Source of the DNA: Sceloporus undulatus
Lineage: Eukaryota > Chordata > Lepidosauria > Squamata > Phrynosomatidae
Reading direction: 5' to 3'
DNA length: 64,000 nt
NCBI RefSeq assembly: GCF_019175285.1
Contig: NC_056529.1
Coordinates: 19,385,046 to 19,449,045, forward strand
In this document: piece by piece, positions 23,601 through 32,830 of the stretch
Layout of the letters: every line of letters starts with the position of its first letter
Position numbering within the stretch: the stretch's first letter is position 1
The notes under the pieces: model-generated
Told to the model about the DNA's origin: nothing
What the model saw: only the letters and a program-made list of their open reading frames with translations
Database searches by the model: none
Made by a program: the position numbers and the translations under genes

Positions 23601-23802
23601 TTGAGAGATGTAGTAGTGTGAACGTTAGACTAGGTGTCTGGGGAGATCCCAGGTTCAGATCCCCACTCCGCTGTGAAAATGCACTGGGTGGCCTTGGGCA
23701 AGTCACACTTTCTCAGCCTAAGAGGAGAATAATGACAAAGATCTTGCAAAGAAAACCCTAAGAGGAGGCCAAAATAAGTCAGACTTGATGAGACATAACA
23801 CC
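23601..23802 (+). mobile_element. CORE-type SINE, diverged
   Basis: GGTGGCCTTGGGCAAGTCAC core and AAAATAAGTCAGACTTGATG tail. It sits head to tail with the copy at 23399. Confidence 0.72.
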
Positions 23803-23936
23803 CACATTCTCTCTGGACACTAGTCCTGGTGTAATTGTGTACATCCTCTTGTCTTCCCAACATTAAGTTTGCCTAACTAGTTTAAGCATCTCTGGAAATC
23901 TTGCCAATCCTCAACTTGTATGCTCCAGCTACTGCT

Positions 23937-23938
<2 letters not shown>

Positions 23939-23979
<41 letters not shown>
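23939..23979. repeat. (AT)n microsatellite
   Basis: About 20 AT units then ACACAC. Confidence 0.96.
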
Positions 23980-23985
<6 letters not shown>

Positions 23986-24659
23986 GTATAGCATATCAAT
24001 GAGTCCATCCTGGCCTCCTGGCTCTGATCCACTGCTTTTATTAGCTCTCCAGACTGATTCCAAATACTCTGTCCCTTCCCCACCCAACTAAGCTCACTCT
24101 GGGGTCCTCTGAAGGTCGCTGTTGGACGGATTTGGCCCGTTATAAAGCACTTAACAATACGTCTGGATGAAGCATTAAAAGAATCCAACAGGGAGCAATT
24201 CGGGCCACAGTCAGACAGATGAATAACAGGCCTTAATGGGCCTTTCCCATCTGCACCATTTCTTCCTGGCTGCCTCCTTCTTCTTGCTCCTAAGATCAAA
24301 TGGGTCGCCTGCAGAACATCAAGGACTTTCTCAGGGACGGGGGTGGAAGACTTTGCTCTTTGCATAAATCTGGGGATCTGGTATATTATCGCCAGCTAAA
24401 AAATTCCACAGATTTGGGGAAGGGAGAGAAATAACGCAGGCAGAAGAAAAACTAGGAAAGCGTTAATACTTCTTTCGGAGGAACAACATTGGTTGGTTCC
24501 TTGGTTTGTAGACCACACTTCTCCCCTAACAGGGACTTGACTTGGCATACAACCAGGGATATAATCCTTGGTTAATTTCACTCCTGAAGGATGTAATAAG
24601 TCATTTTAACAGTTTTTATCCGGCTGCAAGAAAAGCTTTAAACACTGCACAGGTTTTGA

Positions 24660-24870
24660 GCATTATTTGCAGCGCGGGACTTTTTCTGTGCAAAATTCGC
24701 AAGCAGGGCCTTTGCATAGAAAACAGTATTTTCTGTGCAGGAAGCAGCACTTTTTGCTCACAAAATACTATTCTCATGTGAAAAAAATTCTGCCCTCTGT
24801 GCAGAAAATGCTGAATTTCTCACAAAATGCTGCATTCCAATTTTGCATAGAGAAACCCCAAATTGCAAAG
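24660..24870. repeat. Irregular array of TTTTCTGTGCAGAAAA-like motifs
   Basis: TTTTTCTGTGCAAAATTCGC, GCATAGAAAACAG, TTTTCTGTGCAGG and CTGTGCAGAAAATGC. Sister of 3232-3470. Confidence 0.6.
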
Positions 24871-24988
24871 TTTCTCATAAGTCCTGGATTCTCCTCCTCA
24901 GGGTTTCCCAACATTTGAGAAACAGAGTCTACGTATTTTCCAGCTTCCTTTCCATTCCTGCTCATGACAAACTTACAAAAACAGATTT

Positions 24989-25195
24989 AGAGTACATCCA
25001 TACGAAGAATTAAAGCATTTTGACACCACTTTAACTGCCATGACTATCCTACAGCATCCTGGGATTTGTAGCTTGGTGAGGCACCAGAGCTCCCCGAGAA
25101 ACCAGGCTGAATGCCTCACTAAACTACAAATCCCAGGATTCCATAGGACAGTACCATGACCGGTACCAGTATAATTCTGCAACATGGATACACCC
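24989..25195. mobile_element. Foldback MITE family A
   Basis: TTGACACCACTTTAACTGCC, CATCCTGGGATTTGTAGC and the paired ACTACAAATCCCAGGATTCC. Confidence 0.83.
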
Positions 25196-25308
25196 TGTCA
25201 TTTCAGGATTGACATAATACTAGGACGAAATCATTAGAACTCCATAATGTAGATGCACTCTCAAGATATGGTATGGCTACATACAGGACAATATGTGGCA
25301 CAATTTGT

Positions 25309-25388
25309 ATAAGTTACTTTTGAGGACTACAACTCCCAGAACCCCTCAGAGTGTGGAAATCTGAGAGCTGTAGTCTGAAGAAGTAACA
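25309..25388. mobile_element. Small foldback element, family B
   Basis: AAGTTACTTTTGAGGACTAC and the complement of GCTGTAGTCTGAAGAAGTAAC form the ends. Possible relatives lie at 42407, 52225 and 54808. Confidence 0.6.
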
Positions 25389-25389
25389 T

Positions 25390-26238
25390 GCTGCATGACC
25401 AGTTTATTTTCAGCCTTGGACAGTGGGGAAAACTTAAGCGCCAAATCCAAACGATGTCTGATTTTCCCAGCCTTAAATTTACTACGTCTCAGATTCTGAG
25501 ATTTTTCTCTCTCGAGTTCACAATAAAATATCTAGGCATTTTTGTCCAGATTTCACAGAACAGGAGTTTCTCCTGATTTTAACTTTGCCTAACACACACA
25601 CATTCTTACAATCCATTTCCGCAACACATCATGCACTTTTAATGCTATTTAAACCCAGGATGGGAATTGTGTGGCCTTCCAGATGTTATTGAGCAGTCTT
25701 ATTTGATTTATATCAATATTTTTTTTATTTTAAATAATCCACTTTTTTAATGCAGAAGAGCTAACATGAAAACCAGCCACTTGATGAACTAGCTTTCCAT
25801 ATGCATGGAGGTTTATTTTTTCCCCAGGACATGAGCAAGTGTTGCTTCTCCTACCTGCTTTCCAAAGTGGCCCACATCCAACATGCGCCATGTGCTTTCC
25901 TGGTACGTGTGTTTAAGTTCTGCCGACCTCTGCCACGACTTTCTCTCCAGCCAGGAAACTTGTGGAAGGAAGGAAGACTCCGCACTTGAATTGCTGCATG
26001 TGTGTTTGGCTGCTGGTTTCTCTCTTCTAAGCCAAAGAAGTGGCCAGCGTTGGATCTAGGAGAGGTTCCATAAACCCATGATGGAGGACCTCTCTGACAT
26101 TTCTGGGAGATGCTTGAGGGGTCTGGCTGAAACCAGGAACCACAGAACTGCGGTGGACTTGGAAACTTCAGGAGCCAACAGGAAAAGGCTGAGATCCAGC
26201 TATGGGAAGCACTGTATGTGTGTAGTCTGTGCATTATA

Positions 26239-26271
<33 letters not shown>

Positions 26272-26417
26272 AGCTATTACTCTACATGCAACACCAATGG
26301 TTTCCCACATCTTTTGGAGGATGGATTTGATAAAGCAACGTGCTTATGATAAACCAGGATACTACCAATGTATGTGGCGAGGTGAGATTCCCATCATGAA
26401 AAGGGTTCTGTCTCTTT
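25390..26417. other. Intergenic, only a (TG)n run recognised
   Basis: Apart from (TG)n at 26240-26269, no gene or dispersed repeat is visible. Confidence 0.4.
26240..26269. repeat. (TG)n microsatellite
   Basis: About 15 TG units. Confidence 0.96.
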
Positions 26418-26630
26418 GGCTGCATCTACACTGTAGAAATAATGCCATTTGACATCACTTTAGCTGCCTTAATAATCCTGGGATTATTCGTTTTTGTGGA
26501 CCACCAGCACTGTTGCGCAGAGAAGGAAAGAGAAGTTGTGAAACTATAAATCCCAAGATTCCACAGGATGGAGCTACAGCACTTAAAGTGATGTCAAACT
26601 GCATTATTTCTACAGTGTAGATGCACCCTC
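26418..26630. mobile_element. Foldback MITE family A
   Basis: Inverted ends GGCTGCATCTACACTGTAG and CTACAGTGTAGATGCACC are nearly perfect over about 18 bp. One of the best copies for defining the termini. Confidence 0.88.
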
Positions 26631-26635
26631 TCCGA

Positions 26636-26853
26636 ATGTGTCTAAACTGTAGAAATAATGCAGTTTGACATTGCTTTAACTGGCATAGCTCCATGCTACA
26701 GAATCCTGGAATGTGAAGTTTGTTGTGGCACCAGCTCTGATAAAGAAGGTTAAATATCTTACAAAACTACATGTCCCAGAATTCCATAGCATTGAGCCAT
26801 GGCAATTAAAGTGGTGTCCAACTTCATTAACTCTGCAGTGCAGCTTCAGCCAT
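26636..26853. mobile_element. Foldback MITE family A, adjacent copy
   Basis: CTGTAGAAATAATGCAGTTT start and CTCTGCAGTGCAGCTTCAGC end, a few bases from the copy at 26418-26630. Confidence 0.83.
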
Positions 26854-26924
26854 AGTCTCTCTTTGGGAGTTGAAATGAAGGCCAGGGGAAACCAGGCACC
26901 CAAAACCAAAGGCACCTGGTTGGC

Positions 26925-27096
26925 TCAGCTCTGGCTGGTACTTGGATGGAAGGCCAAAAATGAATGCAAGGTGCTGTAGGCTATATTTCATAGGAAGATA
27001 CTGGCAAAACCACATCTGAGTGTTCCTTGCCTAAGAAAACCCTATTAAATCGATGGGGTTTCCTTAAGTCACATACTTGAAGGCACATACACACAA
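26925..27096 (+). mobile_element. 5S rRNA-derived SINE
   Basis: CTGGTACTTGGATGGAAGGC and AAGGTGCTGTAGGCT match the 3' half of 5S rRNA. The CORE-SINE type tail AAGTCACATACTTGAAGGCA follows instead of a 5S terminator, so it is a SINE and not a 5S gene. Confidence 0.72.
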
Positions 27097-27165
27097 GACA
27101 GAAAAAAGACACAACCCAGCTTTCATCTGAGGCACTGATGTTGTATCTCATCATTATACCTGACA

Positions 27166-27284
27166 GCCAATACTAAGGCCTAGTGGTTCGAGTGCTGACC
27201 TAGGATTTTTGGAAATGTAGGCTCAAGTCCTCACTCAGCCGTATAATGTATGGGTTGAGTTATACCAGTTACACAATCTTGGCG
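27166..27284 (+). mobile_element. CORE-type SINE head fragment, degenerate
   Basis: GCCTAGTGGTTCGAGTGC head and GGCTCAAGTCCTCACTCAGC B-box region. Confidence 0.6.
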
Positions 27285-27460
27285 CTTTTCTCACTCCACA
27301 GTTATAGTGCTATGATTCTGGTTTAACTGCCAGGCTTGCATCCTATGGCATCCTGGGATTTGTAGTTTAGGGAGTTCGAGGAATCTGTAGGATGCAGCTA
27401 TATGGCAGTTAAAGTAGAATCACAGCGTTACAATTGTGTAGTGTGGACTGGCCCTCTGCC
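27285..27460. mobile_element. Foldback element, family D
   Basis: CCACAGTTATAGTGCTATGA and CACAGCGTTACAATTGTGTA are inverted relatives, with CATCCTGGGATTTGTAGTTT inside. Other probable copies: 37883-38070 and 42565-42725. Confidence 0.6.
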
Positions 27461-27507
27461 TTGTCTACCACATAGGGCTAGTGCAAGAACCTTAAGTACT
27501 GGGCCTA

Positions 27508-27743
27508 GACCCAGCGTGGTGTAGTAGTTTGATCATTGGATTACAACTCTAGAGATCAGGGTTCAAATTCCCGCTCAGTGACCAAAACCCATTGGAGAAC
27601 CTTGAGCAAGTCATGCTCTCTCAGCCTCAGAGGAGGGCAAGGGCAAAACTCTCCTGAACAAATCTTGCCAAGAAAGCCCCATGTTAGGTCTGCTTTAAGG
27701 TTGCTATAAGGTTGAAATTACTTGAAGTCACATAACAGCTATG
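27508..27743 (+). mobile_element. CORE-type SINE, near full length
   Basis: CCCAGCGTGGTGTAGTAG head, CAGGGTTCAAATTCCCGC B-box, CTCTCTCAGCCTCAGAGGAG core and a diverged tail ending GTCACATAACAGC. Confidence 0.85.
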
Positions 27744-27868
27744 CAACTATCACCCATTCATCCATCCATTAATCATAGTCATATCATAACCATAATCATA
27801 ATCATATGTTCCAGATTTATAGAGGAACTGGGTGACCCAACATGTTCTTGTCTGGAGAGGAAATGTTG

Positions 27869-27960
27869 TGGCCCTCCAGATGTTGCCGGACTTTAGCTCC
27901 CACCAACCCTAACCAGCAAAGCCAATGTCAAGGCATGCTGAGAGTCCAAAAACATCTGCA
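27869..27960. mobile_element. Foldback element, family C
   Basis: GGCCCTCCAGATGTTGCCGG start and AGTCCAAAAACATCTG end are complementary. Other copies: 28347-28438, 38275-38365, 38618-38715, 39122-39210, 46948-47022 and 55856-55960. Confidence 0.55.
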
Positions 27961-28034
27961 TAGTTTTGATCCCTTTTCTATTGAACAATGGGGTCATTTC
28001 TTGGAAAATCATCTAAACACTGTGATCTTCCAGA

Positions 28035-28111
28035 TATGGCAAGTCTTGTCTAGAAAACCCCATGACCTTAGGGTCACTGTATGTCATGAACTGGAGACAC
28101 GCAACAACAAA
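28035..28111 (+). mobile_element. CORE-type SINE tail fragment
   Basis: GAAAACCCCATGACCTTAGG, GTCACTGTATGTCATGAAC and GCAACAACAAAC. Confidence 0.65.
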
Positions 28112-28140
28112 CCTGTGCGTACAGGTAAATCATCCCAAAG

Positions 28141-28213
28141 ACACCAGATCTTGCCTGATTTTGGATGCTAACTAAGCAGGGCCAGGTCTGATTAATATTT
28201 GTATGGGAGACCG
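28141..28213 (+). mobile_element. 5S rRNA-derived SINE head fragment
   Basis: AGATCTTGCCTGATTTTGGA, GCTAACTAAGCAGGGCC and TGTATGGGAGACC follow the order of the 5S rRNA internal promoter region. Confidence 0.7.
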
Positions 28214-28346
28214 TTATAAATAGCAAGGATCTCCAGACCCTAAAGAATAAGGCCTATTTTCTTTTGATGGAGCCCCATTGAATTCCAGGAGTCTTTCTTC
28301 TAGCTAAAAATGCATGAGATAATGCTATTCCAGGGTGAGTTTTTTG

Positions 28347-28438
28347 TGGCAATCCCGATGCTGCTGGACTGCAAGTCCCATTTGCCCTAGCAGGTGGGAA
28401 ATGATGGGTGTTGTAGTCCAAGCAAATCTGGAGGGCCA
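28347..28438. mobile_element. Foldback element, family C
   Basis: GCTGCTGGACTGCAAGTCCC pairs with GGGTGTTGTAGTCCAAGC; ends TCTGGAGGGCC. Confidence 0.55.
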
Positions 28439-28530
28439 AACCATTCCTCCTCCTCCCTCTTTATGGGTTGCAGAACAGCATTGTATGTCAAGGCAAAGCT
28501 CTGTAGTCTATAGAAGCATCCTATCAGCAG

Positions 28531-28741
28531 CAGCTGCATTGCAGAATTAATCCAGTTTGACACCACTCTAACTGCTATGGGCACTATAGGATTCTGGGGT
28601 TTGTAGTTTGGTGAGCTATTTGGTTTTCTGTCTTAGACAGATCCGGGACCAACACAAACTACAAATCCCAGGATTTCATAGCATCAAGCCATGGCAGTTA
28701 AAGTGGTGTCAAAGTGCATTAATTCTTCAATGTGGCTGCAG
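28531..28741. mobile_element. Foldback MITE family A
   Basis: CATTGCAGAATTAATCCAGT, ACTACAAATCCCAGGATTTC and TTCAATGTGGCTGCA. Confidence 0.82.
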
Positions 28742-28990
28742 GCAGAAAGAGCCTTGAAGTCCCCCCATCTGCAAAATCCTTGGCTCATTTCCTTGGCCCT
28801 AAATCCCATTCAAGCCAATGAGATTTACTTCCAAGTAAACACCAGACAGCTGTAAGCTCCTTTTTTTTCACTTGACACTGACCTTTGTCACTAAAAAACA
28901 GCACAACTTTCCTGAGTGTGAGAATAGAAAGTTCCTTGGGAATTACCTAAAACCTGCTTAAATATATATTATATAAAAATATATATTAAT

Positions 28991-29000
28991 NNNNNNNNNN
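28991..29000. other. Assembly gap (10 N)
   Basis: Ten N directly before a (TA)n run. Confidence 0.99.

Positions 29001-29054
<54 letters not shown>
29001..29054. repeat. (TA)n microsatellite
   Basis: About 27 units, starting at the gap. Confidence 0.96.
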
Positions 29055-29059
<5 letters not shown>

Positions 29060-29478
29060 ATATTTTATTTTAAATATTTAATTTCATATTTAATTTTATA
29101 TCTTATCTTAGCTACTTGTCTTTTCCCATGTTTATTGTAAAGTTTTTGCAATGGCTTTATCGTAATGTTTTGCAAAGGCGCCCTAGAACTAAAATAAATC
29201 AATATGAAGCACAAATTTCGGTTCTGATAAAATATCTTTTTATTATTATTATCGAATATAGGTCGGTTTTGTTTCATCATGGCAACCTTTAAAAAAAAGG
29301 AGGGGAGCCCTAGGAAAGATTGATTGATATACAAGAATAGCCTCCATTATTTAGAGCGAAAAATCAAAGTTTGCAATATTGTCTTAAGAATTATTATTTT
29401 TGGAAACATGTTTTGGATGATGGTCTTGCACTTTGGGCAGGGTTTCTCTGTGACAAGTTCACCTGGGAATCGGTTTAC

Positions 29479-29512
<34 letters not shown>

Positions 29513-30008
29513 CTTTATTAATAATGATAATAATAATAATAATATTTTACATGATTCTAACCAGGTCCAGCTGGGAGGCAGCAATCTCTCTCTCCTCCCC
29601 CAAAAATAAGAACAGGCTGCTATGTTTTCTGTCTAAACAGAGAGAAGCTGTTAGGACTTTAGGGAAACCAAAAGAAAAAAGAATCACAAAAATAACAATA
29701 AAACTCTGAAATCCCTGCCTCCCTTTCTTTGGAGTTGCCTGAGAGTCATTCTTGCAAAGACATAAAAACCTTTCCTTCTAAGTAAGAAAACAAAAAACCC
29801 ATTTTCTTGTAAAACCAATAATACATCATCTGCATAGGAGCCAAAAATCTATTTTCTTTTCAGACTGATACATCTTAAGGTTTGTGGTGGTTCCTTTTTT
29901 CCCCCCTCCCTTTTTTTAAGGATCCTTTTGAAAAGCAAAGCAAAGCAGGGTTTACTCCAAAAAGCTTCAAACCAATTCCAGCTGCTGCCAAGTTTGGATG
30001 GAAAAGGG
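29055..30008. other. Far 3' flank of FOXL1
   Basis: AT-rich, with short ATCT and TAA runs. TTTATT at 29514-29519 would be an AATAAA on the FOXL1 strand, 1.7 kb beyond its stop, but it is embedded in microsatellite sequence. Confidence 0.35.
29479..29512. repeat. (ATCT)n microsatellite
   Basis: About eight units, followed by TAA repeats. Confidence 0.95.
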
Positions 30009-30143
30009 AGCTGGGATCACCTCCGGAGGCCATCCAGTCGGTCCAGTTCGAAGTAAGGAAAACGACTCCACATTAGATCAGATAGATAGAAAGAGAGGGA
30101 CAAACAGACAGACAGGCAGACAGACAGGAAAGAGAGATGGGTA

Positions 30144-30175
<32 letters not shown>

Positions 30176-30218
30176 GAGAGAGAGAGGAAAAAGAGATGGG
30201 TAGATGATGATGATGATG

Positions 30219-30296
<78 letters not shown>

Positions 30297-30363
30297 GAGA
30301 GATGGGTAGATGATGATGATGATGATGATAGATAGATAGATAGATAGATAGGAGAGATGGGTA

Positions 30364-30432
<69 letters not shown>

Positions 30433-30915
30433 AATAGATAGGGGAAAGAGATGGGTAAATGATGATGAAGAAGACAGACAGACAGACAGACAGAAAAAAG
30501 AGATGGGTAGATGATGATGATGATGACCTGACCACAACGATAGACAGAAAGACAGACAGACAACAAAGAGAGATGTGTAGATGATGATGAAGATAGATAG
30601 ATAGATAGGAAAGAGAGATGGGCAACTTGGAAAATGGAGCTGGGGTTCTTCAAAGGCCATCCAGTTGGTCCAGTTCTAAGGCAGAAAAATAACCAGACAT
30701 AGACAGACAGACAGATAAACTGGATAGATAGATTAGATAGATAGATAGATAGATAGTACATAAGACAGACAGACAAGCAGGCGGACAGAGACTGGAAAGA
30801 CAGAGAGAGAGAGACTGAAAAGAGATAGATATTTAACGACTGAAAAGAGAGAAGGGCAGTTCCTTCAGATGCCATCCAGTCGGTCCAGTTTTAAGGCAGA
30901 AAAATATCCCGACAA
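30009..30915. repeat. Triplicated unique core spaced by microsatellites
   Basis: GCCATCCAGTCGGTCCAGTT, followed by AAGGCAGAAAAATA or a relative, occurs at about 30028, 30656 and 30871 and is preceded each time by related sequence. This shows segmental duplication of a FOXL1 3' flank block with the microsatellite runs between copies. Confidence 0.75.
30074..30865. repeat. Compound GATA/GACA/GATG microsatellite field in the FOXL1 3' flank
   Basis: Alternating runs of (GATA)n (longest about 30219-30296), (GAT)n (30145-30173, 30309-30328, 30364-30430), (GACA)n and the connector AGAGATGGGTAGATGATG. It lies 0.35-1.15 kb beyond the FOXL1 stop. Long frames of Ser/His/Tyr-Leu-Ser repeats here are artefacts of the microsatellites. 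Confidence 0.95.
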
Positions 30916-30942
30916 ATGTGTGTGTGTGTGCCGGGGTCCCAG

Positions 30943-30983
30943 AAGAAGAGGAGGAGGAGGAGGAGGAGGAGGAAGAAGAGGAG
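30943..30983. repeat. (GAG)n purine tract in the FOXL1 3' UTR
   Basis: AGAAGAGGAGGAGG-type run about 240 bp downstream of the FOXL1 stop. Confidence 0.9.
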
Positions 30984-31216
30984 TCCGTTCTGTCGTCGGA
31001 GGGGCGATCCACAGAGCGGTTGAGCAGCTGCCTTTTTGGGAGGAAGAAACTCTTCCAAGGATCCGAGGAAGAAACCGCTCTCTTCTTCCGGAGTTCCTTC
31101 GGAGCGAGGCGTCGGAGGCATTTGTCCTGGGACTCTGCGAAGGCAAAGCTGCCTAAAGCCCGCCCGACTTACTCCGGGTTCCTCCTTCCGTCCAGCAAAG
31201 GCAGGCTGTCTTCTTT

Positions 31217-32210
31217 CTACGAGGATGAAGATGAGGAGGATGAGGTTTGGAAATGGAAGACCCTCTCCGGCAAACAGAGGGGCAGATAGGACAGGAAGCC
31301 CAGCTGGTAAAAAGCCCCTTGGAGGTGAGCATCCAGCACCAAAGAAGAAGAAGAAGAGACGGAGCCGTCGGATTTGGAGATGCTATTGGCTGCTGGAGGG
31401 CTCCTTCCATCATCATGGAGGGCTTTCCTGGCCAATATGCGGTCGATGCTGAAGCTGGGGGGGGCTGGGGGCTGCTCTCTGGGGGGCTGGGGAAAAAGAA
31501 GAGGAAGAAGAAGCCTCTCTGCTTTGCCTTCCGACGGTCCCAGCTTGCTCCACCTGGTTATCTTCATCCGAGGGGGAGGACAAGCCTTGGGAAGGAGGAC
31601 ACTGAGGACCAGGTCCAGGATCTCCTTCGTGGACCATCCCCAGCCTCTTCTCGTCCTCCTTGAAGCCTCCATCCTCGACGGCAGGGTTTGGAAGAGACAT
31701 CGGTGGGTCCCGATCCTTCTTGATCCCCTCCTCCTCTGGAGCAAGGCGCCTTTGGGGGCTCCCAGATCCCTTCCCCTTGTCCTCCAAGCCCTCCAAGAGG
31801 ATCCCCCCGACGGTCCTGGATCTCCTTTTCCTCCTCCTGTAGTTGCCAGGCTCGAACATATCCTTACAACGGGGATCCAGGGTCCAGTAGCTGCCTTTCC
31901 CCGGGCGGCCTTTCTCTCTCGGCACTTTCACGAAGCACTCGTTGAGGGACAGGTTGTGTCGGATGGAGTTCTGCCAGCCTTGCTTGTTCTCCCTGTAAAA
32001 GGGGAACCTGTCCATGATGAACTGGTAGATCCCGTTCAAGGTGATCTTCTTCTCCGGAGCGTCCTGGATGGCCATGGCGATCAAGGCGATGTAACTATAA
32101 GGGGGCTTTTGGGGGGGCTCCGGAGGGGCCAGCACCCCTGGCATCAGCCCCCTTTGGGACCCATAGAGGTACAGCAAAGGCGGAGGAGGGCTGCTATAGA
32201 GCTGGCTCAT
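31217..32210 (-). CDS. FOXL1: FOXL1, forkhead box L1 transcription factor (single exon, one-base frame change in this sequence)
   Basis: The start is the ATG at 32210 (-3 is G), opening MSQLYSS with [10 protein letters not shown], as in vertebrate FOXL1. The forkhead domain is about residues 35-128 and ends with FOXL1-type [20 protein letters not shown] and NYRRRKRR. Read straight through, the frame stops at 31413 after 265 residues. The conserved FOXL1 C-terminus ([11 protein letters not shown], then [20 protein letters not shown] and VFHFQ) follows directly but in another frame, ending at TAG 31217. The change coincides with a run of eight G at 31457-31464; seven G would keep one frame of about 330 aa (human 345). 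I infer a homopolymer sequencing error or polymorphism rather than a pseudogene, because both halves are conserved. FOXL1 is a nuclear factor of gut and limb mesenchyme. Its middle forkhead codons match FOXC2 exactly over 137 bp. The tail after VFHFQ is a Ser-rich run derived from a trinucleotide repeat. Confidence 0.93.
31457..31464 (-). other. Eight-G homopolymer at the FOXL1 frame change
   Basis: Run of eight G on the plus strand inside FOXL1. Upstream codons read in the frame of the forkhead domain, and the conserved SFSIDRIL motif directly downstream reads in the next frame. The run is the simplest place for a one-base length error, because its neighbours translate sensibly in their own frames. 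Confidence 0.75.
31921..32057 (-). other. Gene-conversion tract candidate in FOXL1 (identical to FOXC2 62142-62278)
   Basis: All 137 bases match FOXC2 62142-62278, including third codon positions. The tract encodes 45 residues starting [12 protein letters not shown] and ending CFVKVP. On the FOXL1 start side the similarity continues at about 90 percent for roughly 50 bp; on the other side it falls off within a few bases. From memory, human FOXL1 differs from FOXC2 at seven positions in this segment (EQRVTL, YHDNRQ and LNDCF in human). Here all seven are FOXC-like. Confidence 0.8.
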
Positions 32211-32322
32211 GGCTGATCCGGTGTGAATCCGGATCTGGAAAGGGATGCAGGTCTTGAAAGTTCTTGCGCAAAGGAAGGTAGCTGCTCTTTCTATTCTCCT
32301 CCCCGATCTGTCTCTTTTTCAT
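32194..32322 (-). other. Possible upstream ORF overlapping the FOXL1 start
   Basis: An ATG at 32322 with G at -3 opens a 42-codon frame starting [12 protein letters not shown]. It ends at TAG 32194, so it overlaps the FOXL1 ATG (32210) in a different frame. If the FOXL1 transcript starts upstream of 32322, this frame could reduce FOXL1 translation. No transcript evidence is visible, and the peptide is not recognised. Confidence 0.35.
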
Positions 32323-32489
32323 GGCGTTTTCGACTCTACTTCTTTTCTCTCTCTCTCTTTTTGGAAAAAGGGGGGAAGGTTAGAGAAAGAAACAAAGTGG
32401 AAGGGGGGAAGAAGGAGGTGGGAGGGAAATGTGCAAAAACTGTTGTAAGTTTGGACTTACTTAGGGGGCTGGGAAAGAAATAGGTCCAT

Positions 32490-32560
32490 AAACAGCCCCT
32501 TCTTCTTCTTCTTCTTCTTTTTCTTCTTGTTTCTTCTTTCTTTCTTTCTCTCGCTTTCTC
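32490..32560. repeat. CTT/CTTT-rich polypyrimidine tract in the FOXL1 leader
   Basis: Imperfect (CTT)n then (TTTC)n run, so GAA-rich on the FOXL1 sense strand. It lies about 280-350 bp upstream of the ATG and may be part of the 5' leader. Confidence 0.8.
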
Positions 32561-32830
32561 AGCCCACCCACATTAATTAGAAAATATATATATATATTTT
32601 TCTGATTGCCTTTTTTTTCCACGTGGCGAGGCGTCCCTGTACCAGCCAATGGCTTCTTTTCCCCTGCTCCACATTTGTTTATAGCATTAGTCCTCTTGAT
32701 AAGTCTGCCCACCCAAGTCGAATCAAGCTGTGTTTATTTGGGAAAAAAAGAAAGAAAAAAGAAAGAAAAAAAATTTCCGGGCACCCAAGCTATAAACGCA
32801 AGGATCTGATGTTTGAAATCTCACGTCCAA
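32560..32830 (-). promoter_or_regulatory. Presumed FOXL1 proximal promoter region
   Basis: About 350-620 bp upstream of the FOXL1 ATG. On the plus strand it holds CCAAT at 32647, a forkhead-like TTGTTTATAG near 32674-32683, a GATA-type TTGATAAG near 32695, and an AT stretch at 32585-32600. The spacing and the lack of repeat homology fit a promoter, but no start site can be proved by eye. Confidence 0.35.

Noticed and set aside
26925-27096. 5S rRNA gene
   Set aside because: Only part of the 5S sequence is present and a SINE tail follows.
30017-30875. Long minus-strand frames rich in LSIY and poly-His/Ser
   Set aside because: Translations of (GATA)n and (GAT)n microsatellites in three frames.
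31217-32210. FOXL1 as a pseudogene
   Set aside because: Forkhead domain and C-terminal motifs are conserved, and a single homopolymer length difference explains the frame change.
31247-32216. Long plus-strand frames opposite FOXL1
   Set aside because: Antisense shadows of the FOXL1 coding sequence.
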